DNA of 47,706 nucleotides. It comes from Bacillota bacterium. GTDB taxonomy: Bacteria > Bacillota > Clostridia > Peptostreptococcales > Anaerovoracaceae. A model generated the notes under the pieces. The model was not told where the DNA came from. It did not search any database and saw only the letters and a program-made list of their open reading frames with translations. The translations under genes and the position numbers were made by a program. The DNA lies in assembly GCA_017433375.1 (NCBI GenBank), contig JAFRHG010000026.1, forward strand, positions 1 to 47,706, given 5' to 3'. Of this stretch, positions 40,887-47,706 are shown one piece after another (within the stretch, counting starts at the first letter, position 1; each line of letters opens with the position of its first letter).

Positions 40887-40908
40887 TGGTGGAGCGTAGG
40901 GGAATCGC
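40887..40908 (-). repeat. Degenerate third copy of the tRNA-Ala 3' end
   Basis: Matches the 24-bp attachment-like repeat at most positions (differences at the 10th and 17th bases and at the end). It divides the island into an A+T-rich half and a redox half, as expected if two elements integrated one after the other at the same tRNA. Confidence 0.5.
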
Positions 40909-40953
40909 GGCGCGAAATCAGTCGGTCTGCTTTACTAGAAAGACCACAAATCA

Positions 40954-41895
40954 CTAAGCTCTGTTAAACTTTTCTTTCCCTTGTTTGCAGCGCGGGCACT
41001 TCCAGTCGTCTGGCAGGTCCTCAAACGCAACGCCATCATGTTCCGCCGGGTCATATACATAGCTGCATATGGAGCAGACATATTTTCCGGTTCCTTCGCT
41101 TTTAGAGAAATCGACTTCTGCAAAAACTGTCGGAACAGGATTATCCAGATCCATAACGCGCTTTGCTTCCAGATTTTCATACCCTTGCGGTGTATGCGTG
41201 CCGCAGTAAACAGTCGGATGATTCCGGATAAATTCACGAACTCTGTCCTGTGTTTCGCGGGCCGCGCCCAGATCGTCAAAGACCACAGAGAGCTTATCCT
41301 CATAAAGCGCCTCATCCACATAAGTGATATCGCCATGGAGCATGTAAAACAGGCCATCATTCTCCACGATGATGATGCTGTTGCCATTCGTATGGCCTTT
41401 GGCCTTGATGAGATAGATTCCATCCTGGATCTTCTGGCTCTCAGGGAAATTGTAATATGCGCCGTCTGTGAACTCTACCGGAGCGAGGTTCGGTATGCCC
41501 TGCAGTTCATCAGCGGACATTTCATCAGCATTGACATATATTTTCGCATTTGGGAATGATTTTAATTCGCCGGAGTGATCGGCATGCTTATGGGTCAGTA
41601 GAATCTTCGTCACTTGCTCAGGCTTATATCCCAGACCGGCAAAAGCTTCCATATAGCTGCAAGTCTCTTCACCGACAAAGCCAGGGCTGTTTTCATCAGG
41701 CACCTCGACCGGCATCCCGGCAGGAAACCCGGTATCAACAAGAATCACCTCATCTCCTGTATCAATCAGATAATTCTGCAACGTGCCGCGATAACGCACA
41801 TTCTTGTCAAACTTCTCCATTTCTTCTTCTCCGCCAAAGGCGAACGGCTGTGTGTAAAATCCATTCTCTCTGAATTTGACTGCTTTGATTTCCAT
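40954..41895 (-). CDS. Metallo-beta-lactamase-fold hydrolase fused to rubredoxin
   Basis: A 313-aa fusion. The N-terminal MBL fold (about 20-255) has the ligand set [26 protein letters not shown] and CGTHTPQ. It lacks the following flavodoxin domain of flavodiiron proteins. The C-terminal rubredoxin (about 268-313) has both CxxC pairs ([21 protein letters not shown]). Electron delivery through the iron centre could support detoxification of O2, NO or peroxides, or the hydrolase may act on thioesters or lactones. Third gene after flavodoxin and OhrR-like MarR on the minus strand. AAGGAG precedes the start. Confidence 0.85.
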   Translation of the reverse strand: MEIKAVKFRENGFYTQPFAFGGEEEMEKFDKNVRYRGTLQNYLIDTGDEVILVDTGFPAGMPVEVPDENSPGFVGEETCSYMEAFAGLGYKPEQVTKILLTHKHADHSGELKSFPNAKIYVNADEMSADELQGIPNLAPVEFTDGAYYNFPESQKIQDGIYLIKAKGHTNGNSIIIVENDGLFYMLHGDITYVDEALYEDKLSVVFDDLGAARETQDRVREFIRNHPTVYCGTHTPQGYENLEAKRVMDLDNPVPTVFAEVDFSKSEGTGKYVCSICSYVYDPAEHDGVAFEDLPDDWKCPRCKQGKEKFNRA

Positions 41896-41914
41896 AGTTC
41901 GTCTCCTTATTTGC

Positions 41915-42373
41915 TTATGTGTGTGTTTCCATTCGAATCAGCGCCTTGTCCAGAAGCTGTTTCAGCTGTAATAGTTCCTCCTCCGGCAGATCAATACATC
42001 CTCGCATCGATTCCGGCACATCAGCCGCTTTGTCCTTGAGTTTCTCCCCCTTTTCCGTCAAAGATAGAAACAGCTTCCGCTCATTGCCGGCCGGGCGGAC
42101 GCGGCTTACCAGTCCCTGCTTTTCCAGCCGTTTTAAAAGCGGTGCGAGCGTGCCGGAATCAAGATGTACGATTTTACCCAGCTCTCCCTCTGTCATTCCG
42201 CCGTGCTCCCAGAAAACCATCATCACGACATACTGCGTATATGTGAGTCCCAGTTCCTCAAGCGGCTTTCGATATTGTCTTACAACTTCCTTTGCGCAGG
42301 CGTAGAGGGGAAAACAGAGCTGATTATCCAGCCGGATGCAATCATATTTTGTTGTTTTCTTCTCACTCGTCAT
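41915..42373 (-). CDS. OhrR-like MarR-family redox regulator
   Basis: A 152-aa winged-helix regulator. The N-terminal [21 protein letters not shown] matches OhrR, whose peroxide-sensing cysteine sits in the LCF motif (Cys20 here; a second Cys is at 26). The recognition part is [21 protein letters not shown]. Likely a repressor released by organic peroxides or hypochlorite, controlling this operon. Its ATG overlaps the flavodoxin stop (ATGA). Confidence 0.85.
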   Translation of the reverse strand: MTSEKKTTKYDCIRLDNQLCFPLYACAKEVVRQYRKPLEELGLTYTQYVVMMVFWEHGGMTEGELGKIVHLDSGTLAPLLKRLEKQGLVSRVRPAGNERKLFLSLTEKGEKLKDKAADVPESMRGCIDLPEEELLQLKQLLDKALIRMETHT

Positions 42374-42765
42374 GATATGAATTTCTCCGCGAAAACCGCT
42401 GCGTCCTTTAGCTGCGCCTCATTGGGCTTGCTTTTGACATAGAATGTTTCCGATTCAACCGGAATACCTTTTTCCGCAAGACCTTTTTTTATCAGATCAA
42501 GGGAATGCTTCGAGATCCACGATGTGGAGAAAACGACCGCTTTCTTCACTTTATCTTTGTCGAGTGTTTCCAGATAATCCTTTAAGTGGCTGTCAAGCCC
42601 GTAGGCGTACAATGCTCCGCCGATAAACAGCACATCCACCGGCTCTGTGATGGCTGCATTTGCCTGATCCACCGAAACAGCGGAAACGTCCGCTGCTTTC
42701 GCGATTGCTTCGGCAACGGCCCTGGTGTTTCCGGAGCGGGAATAATATCTTACTGCAATGTTCAT
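42370..42765 (-). CDS. Flavodoxin-like protein
   Basis: A 131-aa short-chain flavodoxin fold. The FMN phosphate loop is SRSGNTRAVAEAI near the N-terminus, followed by DVLFIGGALYAYG and the second loop AVVFSTSWISKHS. Probably an electron carrier to the MBL-rubredoxin protein or a quinone-type reductase. GAAGGAG precedes the start. A stem (42793-42822) lies between it and the upstream ferritin-like gene. Confidence 0.85.
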   Translation of the reverse strand: MNIAVRYYSRSGNTRAVAEAIAKAADVSAVSVDQANAAITEPVDVLFIGGALYAYGLDSHLKDYLETLDKDKVKKAVVFSTSWISKHSLDLIKKGLAEKGIPVESETFYVKSKPNEAQLKDAAVFAEKFIS

Positions 42766-42844
42766 AAATCACTTTCTCCTTCCATATGCAGACAGACCGT
42801 CTCAATACTTTAAGACGGCCTGAGCATAATTATAATTTCTCTCC

Positions 42845-43294
42845 TTATTCACCGAGCATCTCGATCATGTAGTTTTCCATACCGATCTGCTCGATCAGGC
42901 ACAGGTGACCCTTGACCCAGTTGAAATGATCCTGTTCGTCAATAATGAACTCTTCGATCATGTGCCTGGTGACATAGTCATCGTCAAACATAGCAAGTGC
43001 CTGGCTCATCATCGGAAGCGCTTCGGCCGCATCCTTGCAGTCATATTCGAGCATTTCCTTGATATCGGTAATAACAGGATACTCTTCGATCACAACTGCA
43101 GGTGTTTCTCCAAGCTCGATCAGACGGGCGTTGACCTTCTTGGCCTCTTCCCATTCCTCATCGGACTCCGCCATGATCTTGTCCGCCAGCTTGTTCAGTC
43201 CGCGAGCCTTCAAAAGCTGCGCATGAATGGAATGCTGCTGAGAATTACCGAACCAACCTTTTGCCAATGCCTGCAGGAATTCAATTTTTGTCAT
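42845..43294 (-). CDS. Ferritin-like (bacterioferritin-type) diiron protein
   Basis: A 149-aa four-helix protein. Diiron-type ligands are visible as Glu-x-x-Glu-x in EEWEEAKKVNARL, and as EEFIIDEQDHFNWVKGH in the last helix pair. Likely stores iron or removes peroxide. It is first in the redox gene set on the minus strand and has a GGAGGA ribosome binding site. Direct GTGCGC words at 43333 and 43350 lie before it and may be a regulatory site. Confidence 0.8.
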   Translation of the reverse strand: MTKIEFLQALAKGWFGNSQQHSIHAQLLKARGLNKLADKIMAESDEEWEEAKKVNARLIELGETPAVVIEEYPVITDIKEMLEYDCKDAAEALPMMSQALAMFDDDYVTRHMIEEFIIDEQDHFNWVKGHLCLIEQIGMENYMIEMLGE

Positions 43295-43373
43295 TTTTCT
43301 ATCCTCCGTATATTTCTTTTTATCGTGCGCTATATTATTGTGCGCAATCAGTTTATGTCTTTATTTTACGCAT

Positions 43374-43411
43374 AAAAAAAGACAGTGCAATTCACAAAGT
43401 CCGCACCGTCT
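43374..43411 (-). terminator. Terminator of the tetR gene
   Basis: On the minus strand AGACGGTGC pairs with GCACTGTCT (one bulge), followed by a run of seven T. Confidence 0.8.
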
Positions 43412-43424
43412 CTCATAATGAGAG
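43410..43424. promoter_or_regulatory. 15-bp palindrome near the tetR stop
   Basis: CTCTCAT-A-ATGAGAG is a perfect palindrome. A further CTCTCATTAT follows at 43439. Possible operator of the TetR protein, although it is also part of the terminator region. Confidence 0.4.
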
Positions 43425-43444
43425 ATTCCATGCAAATTCTCTCA

Positions 43445-43996
43445 TTATCGTTCCAGATATTCAAGCAGCGGCTGCGGCACTGAATTCTCATACACTTCCG
43501 CGATTTCCTCCGGCGCCGCATCATATTTGCCCAGAATCCATTCACAACTCAAGTTTACAGTCCCAAGACAATAGATGCGGATATACAGATCTGTTCTGTC
43601 GTCCAGTTCTTTGATGTCATTGGTCTTCAATATGTGTTTTCGCAGCGCTTTGTAATTAACGTCTGTCATGTACCGGATAAATGCATCATGACCACTGGTA
43701 TGCAAAAGCAGGTTCGACAAATACTCTTTCTCTTTCATGAATAGCCTTGCACCATCCAGCAAGGTCTCTTTCCATGTGTACTCTTCTCCTCCAACCTGAT
43801 CCATGATGGCTGACACAGCTTCTGAATAGGCCCATGCGATCAGATCATATTTGTCCCGAAACTGCCTGTAAAAAGTCGCCGGTGAATAGCCGCAGTTTTC
43901 CACGATATCCTTTGTGGTAATCTTATCTATTTCTTTTGTCTTTGACAGCTCATAAAACGATTCTGCCAGGATCTCTTTGGATGTCTTCCTTTTCAT
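43445..43996 (-). CDS. TetR/AcrR-family regulator
   Basis: A 183-aa regulator. The N-terminal HTH is ITTKDIVENCGYSPATFYRQFRDKYDLI. The rest is the ligand-binding helix bundle, of the shorter type seen in DhaS-like regulators. Target unknown; the adjacent redox genes are candidates. The ATG at 43996 is 12 nt from AGGAGG. A GTG at 44005 is only 3 nt away and is less likely. Confidence 0.85.
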   Translation of the reverse strand: MKRKTSKEILAESFYELSKTKEIDKITTKDIVENCGYSPATFYRQFRDKYDLIAWAYSEAVSAIMDQVGGEEYTWKETLLDGARLFMKEKEYLSNLLLHTSGHDAFIRYMTDVNYKALRKHILKTNDIKELDDRTDLYIRIYCLGTVNLSCEWILGKYDAAPEEIAEVYENSVPQPLLEYLER

Positions 43997-44078
43997 GATT
44001 TGCACGCGCCTCCTATCGACAGTCCCATTATATCATTAGATAAGAAAAAGAGAAGCGTTCTCACGCTTCCCAAAGGGT

Positions 44079-44154
44079 TGGTGGAGCATAGGGGGATCGA
44101 ACCCCTGACCTCGTGATTGCGAACCACGCGCTCTCCCAGCTGAGCTAATGCCCC
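44079..44154 (-). tRNA. tRNA-Ala (CGC anticodon)
   Basis: Full cloverleaf: acceptor GGGGCAT/ATGCTCC, D arm GCTC/GAGC, anticodon stem CGTGG/TCACG with loop TTCGCAA (anticodon CGC), T arm AGGGG TTCGATC CCCCT, discriminator A and encoded CCA. Its 3' end is the 24-bp sequence repeated at 36978, so it appears to be the integration target of the island. Confidence 0.93.
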
Positions 44155-44243
44155 AGGTCACCGCTGCTTCCCGCAGTCAGCCCTTGCATTATACACCAAT
44201 GAGCGGAGAAATCAAGCGGTTTTTGGGTTTTTCCCAAGAGTGA

Positions 44244-45251
44244 TCAGTAGATAATGACCATGGTGCCTTTTTTACAGTTGGCATAGATCCAGCCGGCGTT
44301 GGTGACGCCGTTGCGGATGCATCCGTGGGAGGCCAGCCGGCCCAGGTGGGACTTCATGTTCCCGGAGACGCCGTGGAGGGCGTTCCAGCCGGAGAAGCAG
44401 TTCCAGAAACGGATGCCGTGCCGGGTGGGCACTTTCTTCTGGATGACCTTATGTCCCGTGGGTGAGGGCGTTGACGCCATGCCCATGGAGACATCCCAGT
44501 TCTTGACGGTGCTCCAGACACCGTTCTTCTTCTCGAAGACATAAAGCCGCTGGGTATAGGAACTGACCCAGATCAGATACTTCTTGTCGGTGTTGATTTT
44601 CTTCTGGCGGACGTATTCGTTGATGAAGAAGGCCGCCTCTTTCTTGGAGTAGTTGCTTTTCCGGTTGTAGTCGGCGTTCTGGTTGCTGACGGAGATCCGG
44701 GAAACCGCGTGGCGCTTGCCTTTGTAATTGAAGATGTAATAGCCGCCGCCATAGGCATCGGCTCCGATACGGGTGCCTTTTTTGACGGTGACGTCATCGT
44801 ATTTCTTCGTCTTCTTGAAGGTCACGAAGATGCGCATCTTGCTGACCGCGCTCTCCCGGATCTTCGCCGGGGCGGACTGGATCAGCTTGCCGCCTTCGTT
44901 CCTGGCCGCGATGATGCGGTAGGCAAAGTTCGTGTAGATGCCGGGAACGGGGGAGACGAGGTAGCGCTCCTTGGTGGTGGCGATCTGGGCGAACTTCATC
45001 TTGCCGGCGACGCTGCGCTGGATGATGTAGTACTGGGCGTTGGGCACCGGGTCCCAGGTCAGCTTCACACAGCCGAATCCGGACAGGGCGTGGACATTTT
45101 TCGGTACGGCGAGGGAGGTGATGGCCTTGGGCGCGGCCGGGGTTGCCGCCTTGGTTGTCGCCTTAGTTGTGGTAGGCGCTGCAAAGGCAACGGCCTGGCT
45201 CATGGTCGTCAGCATCAGTATAGTAATCAGTATGCAGATAATTCGTTTCAC
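44244..45251 (-). CDS. L,D-transpeptidase (YkuD) with FN3 module
   Basis: Exported peptidoglycan cross-linking enzyme of 335 aa. Signal peptide to about residue 25 (AVAFAAP cleavage region), a Thr/Ala/Lys/Pro linker, an FN3-like domain (about 48-130), a middle beta domain, and a C-terminal YkuD domain (about 215-335) with the catalytic SHGCIRN (Cys about 317) and a preceding His in NALHG. The start codon is GTG, after GGGGCGAG. An exact dispersed 13-mer (45181-45193) lies in the signal peptide, read as Ala-Val-Ala-Phe-Ala. Confidence 0.88.
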   Translation of the reverse strand: MKRIICILITILMLTTMSQAVAFAAPTTTKATTKAATPAAPKAITSLAVPKNVHALSGFGCVKLTWDPVPNAQYYIIQRSVAGKMKFAQIATTKERYLVSPVPGIYTNFAYRIIAARNEGGKLIQSAPAKIRESAVSKMRIFVTFKKTKKYDDVTVKKGTRIGADAYGGGYYIFNYKGKRHAVSRISVSNQNADYNRKSNYSKKEAAFFINEYVRQKKINTDKKYLIWVSSYTQRLYVFEKKNGVWSTVKNWDVSMGMASTPSPTGHKVIQKKVPTRHGIRFWNCFSGWNALHGVSGNMKSHLGRLASHGCIRNGVTNAGWIYANCKKGTMVIIY

Positions 45252-45317
45252 GTTTCTCGCCCCGCTTCTTTAGAATGACACCCCGTCAGGGGATATAGTG
45301 CGCAAAAGTTCACCGTA

Positions 45318-45346
45318 ACTATACCACTTTTTACCAAAGTAGTCAA
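45318..45346 (-). promoter_or_regulatory. Promoter of the L,D-transpeptidase gene
   Basis: On the minus strand TTGACT (45346-45341), 17 bp, TATAGT (45323-45318). Leader about 60 nt. Confidence 0.75.
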
Positions 45347-45384
45347 CGGTTGGTTATACTGACAATTCTTGAGGAGAATGGAAA

Positions 45385-45432
45385 TAAAAACAAAGGGACC
45401 GCCGCAGGCATGAAAGGCACTGCGTCGGCCCC
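45385..45432 (-). terminator. Terminator of the LUD-domain gene
   Basis: A 13-bp stem with one mismatch (45395-45407 / 45420-45432), followed on the minus strand by TTTGTTTTT. Confidence 0.85.
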
Positions 45433-45457
45433 AGAATGATCGATGAACCGCCGGGGA

Positions 45458-46102
45458 TCAGAACCCCAGGGCGTCGTCCACCAGAATCACGTGGATCCTG
45501 CCGGGGTGCTTGGAGTATCTGGTGATGAGGAACTGGCAGCAGATGGTGTCCGGCGTTTTGCAGTCCATGCAGGCGCCGGTCCTGGTGCAGGGCGTATCGA
45601 TGGGGAAGCGCTGGGCGTTGATGGGTGCGGCCACGTTCCGGGCGCGCTTCATCGCCCCGTCCAGATCATCGCAGACCTTGTTCATGCCGGCGATGAAGAC
45701 CACCTTCTTCGGCCCCTGGGCAATGGCGGATACCCGGTTGGCATTGCCGTCGATGTTGACCAGCTGACCGTCCCCGGTCATGGCGTTGGGCGAGGCCAGG
45801 AACACATCCGCGTCGTAGGCGGCCAGCATGGCGGCCCGCTTGTCCTCCATGGCGTCCCGGTCGATGAAATGATAATCCCCTTCATTCAGCGCCTTGATCA
45901 GGCCGATCTGATGGGCGCTCATGCAGCCGCCCATGGTCACCGTGCTTCCCCGGGGAATCAGTTCCAGGGCCTTCTCAAGGGCTTCCTGCCGGTTCGCGGC
46001 GTAATAGCCGCCCATGTTCCGGCTCTCCAGCCCCTTGATCACTTTCTGGGCGAGCATCTCGTTCCGTTTGGTTTCAAAAGATCTGATCGTATCGTTTTCC
46101 AT
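45458..46102 (-). CDS. LUD-domain (LutC/YkgG-like) protein
   Basis: A 214-aa LUD domain protein. Segments SRNMGGYYAANRQEALEKALELIP, GSTVTMGGCMSAHQIGL, and PRNVAAPINAQRF-like sequence followed by CTRTGACMDCKTPDTICC match the stand-alone LUD proteins of anaerobes. Relatives of this domain take part in lactate oxidation (LutBC), but isolated copies have no known role. The Cys cluster could bind metal or an iron-sulfur centre. GGAGGA precedes the start. Upstream is tRNA-Arg. Confidence 0.82.
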   Translation of the reverse strand: MENDTIRSFETKRNEMLAQKVIKGLESRNMGGYYAANRQEALEKALELIPRGSTVTMGGCMSAHQIGLIKALNEGDYHFIDRDAMEDKRAAMLAAYDADVFLASPNAMTGDGQLVNIDGNANRVSAIAQGPKKVVFIAGMNKVCDDLDGAMKRARNVAAPINAQRFPIDTPCTRTGACMDCKTPDTICCQFLITRYSKHPGRIHVILVDDALGF

Positions 46103-46181
46103 AATGCGTTTCCTCCTGTCTGAAAAAAAGGCCGCTGACCCGGCACGATGTTGTGCCTGCTCCAGTAGCCTCTTGATGTTA

Positions 46182-46258
46182 TGGCGCGCCCGATAGGACT
46201 TGAACCTACGACCTTCACATTCGGAGTGTGCTACTCTATCCGGCTGAGCTACGGGCGC
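46182..46258 (-). tRNA. tRNA-Arg (CCG anticodon)
   Basis: Acceptor GCGCCCG/CGGGCGC, D arm GCTC/GAGT, anticodon loop CTCCGAA (CCG), T arm GTAGG TTCAAGT CCTAT and encoded CCA. The 27-43 pair of the anticodon stem is G-A rather than a Watson-Crick pair. Confidence 0.9.
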
Positions 46259-46356
46259 TCGTCAACGGAAATTATTGTACCACAGAATCCGGGCGGGGGA
46301 CAATCTTTTTTTCCGCGTGCCCGATCCCGGCTCAACCCCGGGCTGCGGGCCGGGGC

Positions 46357-47385
46357 CTACTTGATCTCGTGGATCCAGCCTTCCGGACCCTCGATGGTGC
46401 CCATCTGGATTCCGGTCAGGGTGTCGTAGAGCTTCTTGATGGTGGGGCCCATCTCCTCCATGCCGCTGGGGAAGGCGATCTCCGTGCCGTGGTCGTAGAT
46501 CTTGCCCACGGGGGAGATGACCGCAGCCGTTCCGCACAGACCGCACTCGACGAACTCTTCCACTTCGTAGAAGGGAACCTCTCGATGCTCGGTTTCCATG
46601 CCCAGGATCTCCTCGGCGACGACCATCAGGCTCCGCCGGGTGACCGAGGGAAGGATGGAATCGGACTTGGATTTGGGCGTGACCACCTTGCCGTCCTTCG
46701 TGATGAAGATGAAGTTGGCGCCGCCGGTCTCCTCCACATAGGTTCGGGTCCGGGCATCCAGATACATATTCTCGGCAAAGCCCTCCTCGTGGGCGACTTC
46801 GCCGGCGTAAAGGCTCATGGCGTAGTTCAGGCCGGCCTTGATGTTGCCGGTGCCGTTGGGTGCCGCCCGGTCGTAGTCGGAAACCTTGATCACGATGGGC
46901 TTGATGCCGTCCTTAAAGTAGGGACCGACGGGCATGCACATCATGCGGAAATCGTATTCCGGGGCCGGGGCCACACCGATGATGGGGCCGCTGCCGTAGA
47001 TAAAGGGCCGCACATAGAGAGTGGCGCCGCTGCCGTAAGGGGGAATCCACTCTTCGTTGGCTTTGACCAGCATGTCCAGGGCTTCCATGAACATCTCCTC
47101 CGGCACGGCGGGAATGGCCAGCCGGTTGGCGGAGTCGATGAGCCGCTGGGCATTGAGGTCCGGACGGAAGGTGAAGATCTTCCCGTCCTCGGTCCGATAG
47201 GCCTTCAGCCCCTCGAACACGGTCTGGGCGTACTGCAGCACGCCGGCGCACTCCGAAAGGTGAACCGTGGGATCCGTGATCAGCTCCAGCTTGCTCCATT
47301 TGCCGTCCCTCCATTTGGCGGTGACCCGGTAGTCGGTCGGCTGATATACGAAGGCAAGATCTGCCCAGTTAATGTTTTTTACCAT
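46357..47385 (-). CDS. ilvE: Branched-chain amino acid aminotransferase
   Basis: A 342-aa fold-type IV PLP aminotransferase for Leu/Ile/Val, length typical of the IlvE II group. The phosphate/substrate region includes LQYAQTVFEGLKAYR, RPFIYGSGP, the PLP-Lys in NIKAGLNYAMS, EETGGANFIF, and the late ECGLCGTAAVISPV with a CxxC as in mitochondrial-type BCATs. AAAGGAGG precedes the ATG. Its product range links with the acetolactate pool handled by budA. Confidence 0.92.
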   Translation of the reverse strand: MVKNINWADLAFVYQPTDYRVTAKWRDGKWSKLELITDPTVHLSECAGVLQYAQTVFEGLKAYRTEDGKIFTFRPDLNAQRLIDSANRLAIPAVPEEMFMEALDMLVKANEEWIPPYGSGATLYVRPFIYGSGPIIGVAPAPEYDFRMMCMPVGPYFKDGIKPIVIKVSDYDRAAPNGTGNIKAGLNYAMSLYAGEVAHEEGFAENMYLDARTRTYVEETGGANFIFITKDGKVVTPKSKSDSILPSVTRRSLMVVAEEILGMETEHREVPFYEVEEFVECGLCGTAAVISPVGKIYDHGTEIAFPSGMEEMGPTIKKLYDTLTGIQMGTIEGPEGWIHEIK

Positions 47386-47486
47386 TGTGCGATGACCTCC
47401 TTTTTCGATAAATGCATTATTATTCTACCATATACAGAGAATATGCGGTCAGAAAAAATCAACAATCCGCCAAAAACTCTCCGGGC

Positions 47487-47515
47487 TTGATAAAGGGCGG
47501 CGGAATGGGTATAGT
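47487..47515 (+). promoter_or_regulatory. Orphan promoter facing the right contig end
   Basis: TTGATA (47487-47492), 17 bp, TATAGT (47510-47515) on the plus strand. Its transcript would run into the 139-bp repeat in antisense after about 45 nt, with no gene before it. The gene it served probably lies beyond the inserted element. Confidence 0.6.
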
Positions 47516-47565
47516 AGGGTAAAGGAAGAAACCGCGTCCCCCCGAGGGAGAAAGGCAATCCCGAC

Positions 47566-47704
47566 GTCAACTACTCACCACCTGGGCTGAGGCCCTGAGG
47601 TGGGAGCTTGTGACTGGCCCGTGGTAAACGGCGTCTCCGCCTCCCACGTTTGGTACTGCCGAAGCAGCTGCCGTCACATCGGGGCCGGCTGACAGCGGCC
47701 CGGG
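47566..47704 (-). repeat. Terminal inverted repeat, right copy; probable IS200/IS605 right end
   Basis: Reverse complement of 1-139 with one mismatch. In minus-strand sense it ends GGTGGTGAGTAGTTGAC, next to the unique sequence GTCGGGATTGCC. Internal hairpins GTGGGAG/CTCCCAC and CCACCT/AGGTGG are present. The high identity of the copies points to a recently mobile or still active family. Confidence 0.55.
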
Positions 47705-47706
47705 CG

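Overview
The window reads as chromosomal DNA of an anaerobic, fairly G+C-rich member of the Clostridia (Firmicutes). Evidence: strong AGGAGG-type ribosome binding sites, TTGACA/TATAAT promoters, the infC-rpmI-rplT operon behind a Firmicutes-style leader, rubredoxin, flavodoxin and ferritin-like proteins, NhaC-type antiport, and a class I lysyl-tRNA synthetase. Family-level placement (for example Anaerovoracaceae) is only a guess. The two window ends are inverted copies of one 139-bp sequence (138/139 identical), so this is probably a whole contig broken at a dispersed repeat. The repeat resembles the right end of IS200/IS605 (TnpB) elements.

Layout. 0.1-3.9 kb: dapA (-), then greA and class I lysS with a fused tRNA-binding domain. 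4.1-7.1 kb: an FN3-NlpC/P60 cell-wall protein and a five-repeat lipoprotein. 7.6-10.2 kb: a HisD-family dehydrogenase (-) with a leaderless-type promoter, and infC (AUC start), rpmI, rplT. 10.3-11.1 kb: a cobalamin riboswitch on the minus strand controlling an unknown 102-aa protein. 11.2-20.2 kb: two APC permeases, an NhaC antiporter, an OmpR-type two-component system and a MATE exporter, most with the same helical-phase TTAAT direct repeats upstream, which suggests a local regulon. 20.3-24.6 kb: amidohydrolase, PatB-type C-S lyase, DsrE-like protein and EamA transporter, probably one operon. 24.6-32.3 kb: an Amadori-product (fructosamine) cluster with an FrlD-like kinase, two coupled GntR/UTRA regulators, an FrlB-like deglycase and a PotABCD-type ABC transporter. 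32.4-36.8 kb: acetolactate decarboxylase, a secreted repeat protein, and an ADP-ribosylglycohydrolase followed by two tiny overlapping genes.

36.9-44.1 kb looks like a genomic island. A 24-bp copy of the 3' end of a tRNA-Ala gene (44079-44154) recurs at 36978-37001, and a degenerate third copy lies at 40887-40908. The left half is A+T-rich and holds an RHH protein, a zinc-ribbon membrane protein, an N-terminally truncated SDH-type protease and a truncated IS1182 transposase. The right half is a redox operon (ferritin-like, flavodoxin, OhrR-like MarR, metallo-beta-lactamase/rubredoxin) plus a TetR regulator. No integrase was seen. 44.2-47.4 kb: L,D-transpeptidase, LUD-domain protein, tRNA-Arg and ilvE.

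The most unusual signal is a dispersed 13-mer, GCAAAGGCAACGG. It occurs seven times exactly and its 11-bp core GCAAAGGCAAC eleven times, in coding and intergenic DNA and on both strands. It is twice arranged as an inverted pair after a gene, and it is absent from the island. This resembles the behaviour of DNA uptake sequences or other genome-wide signature words.
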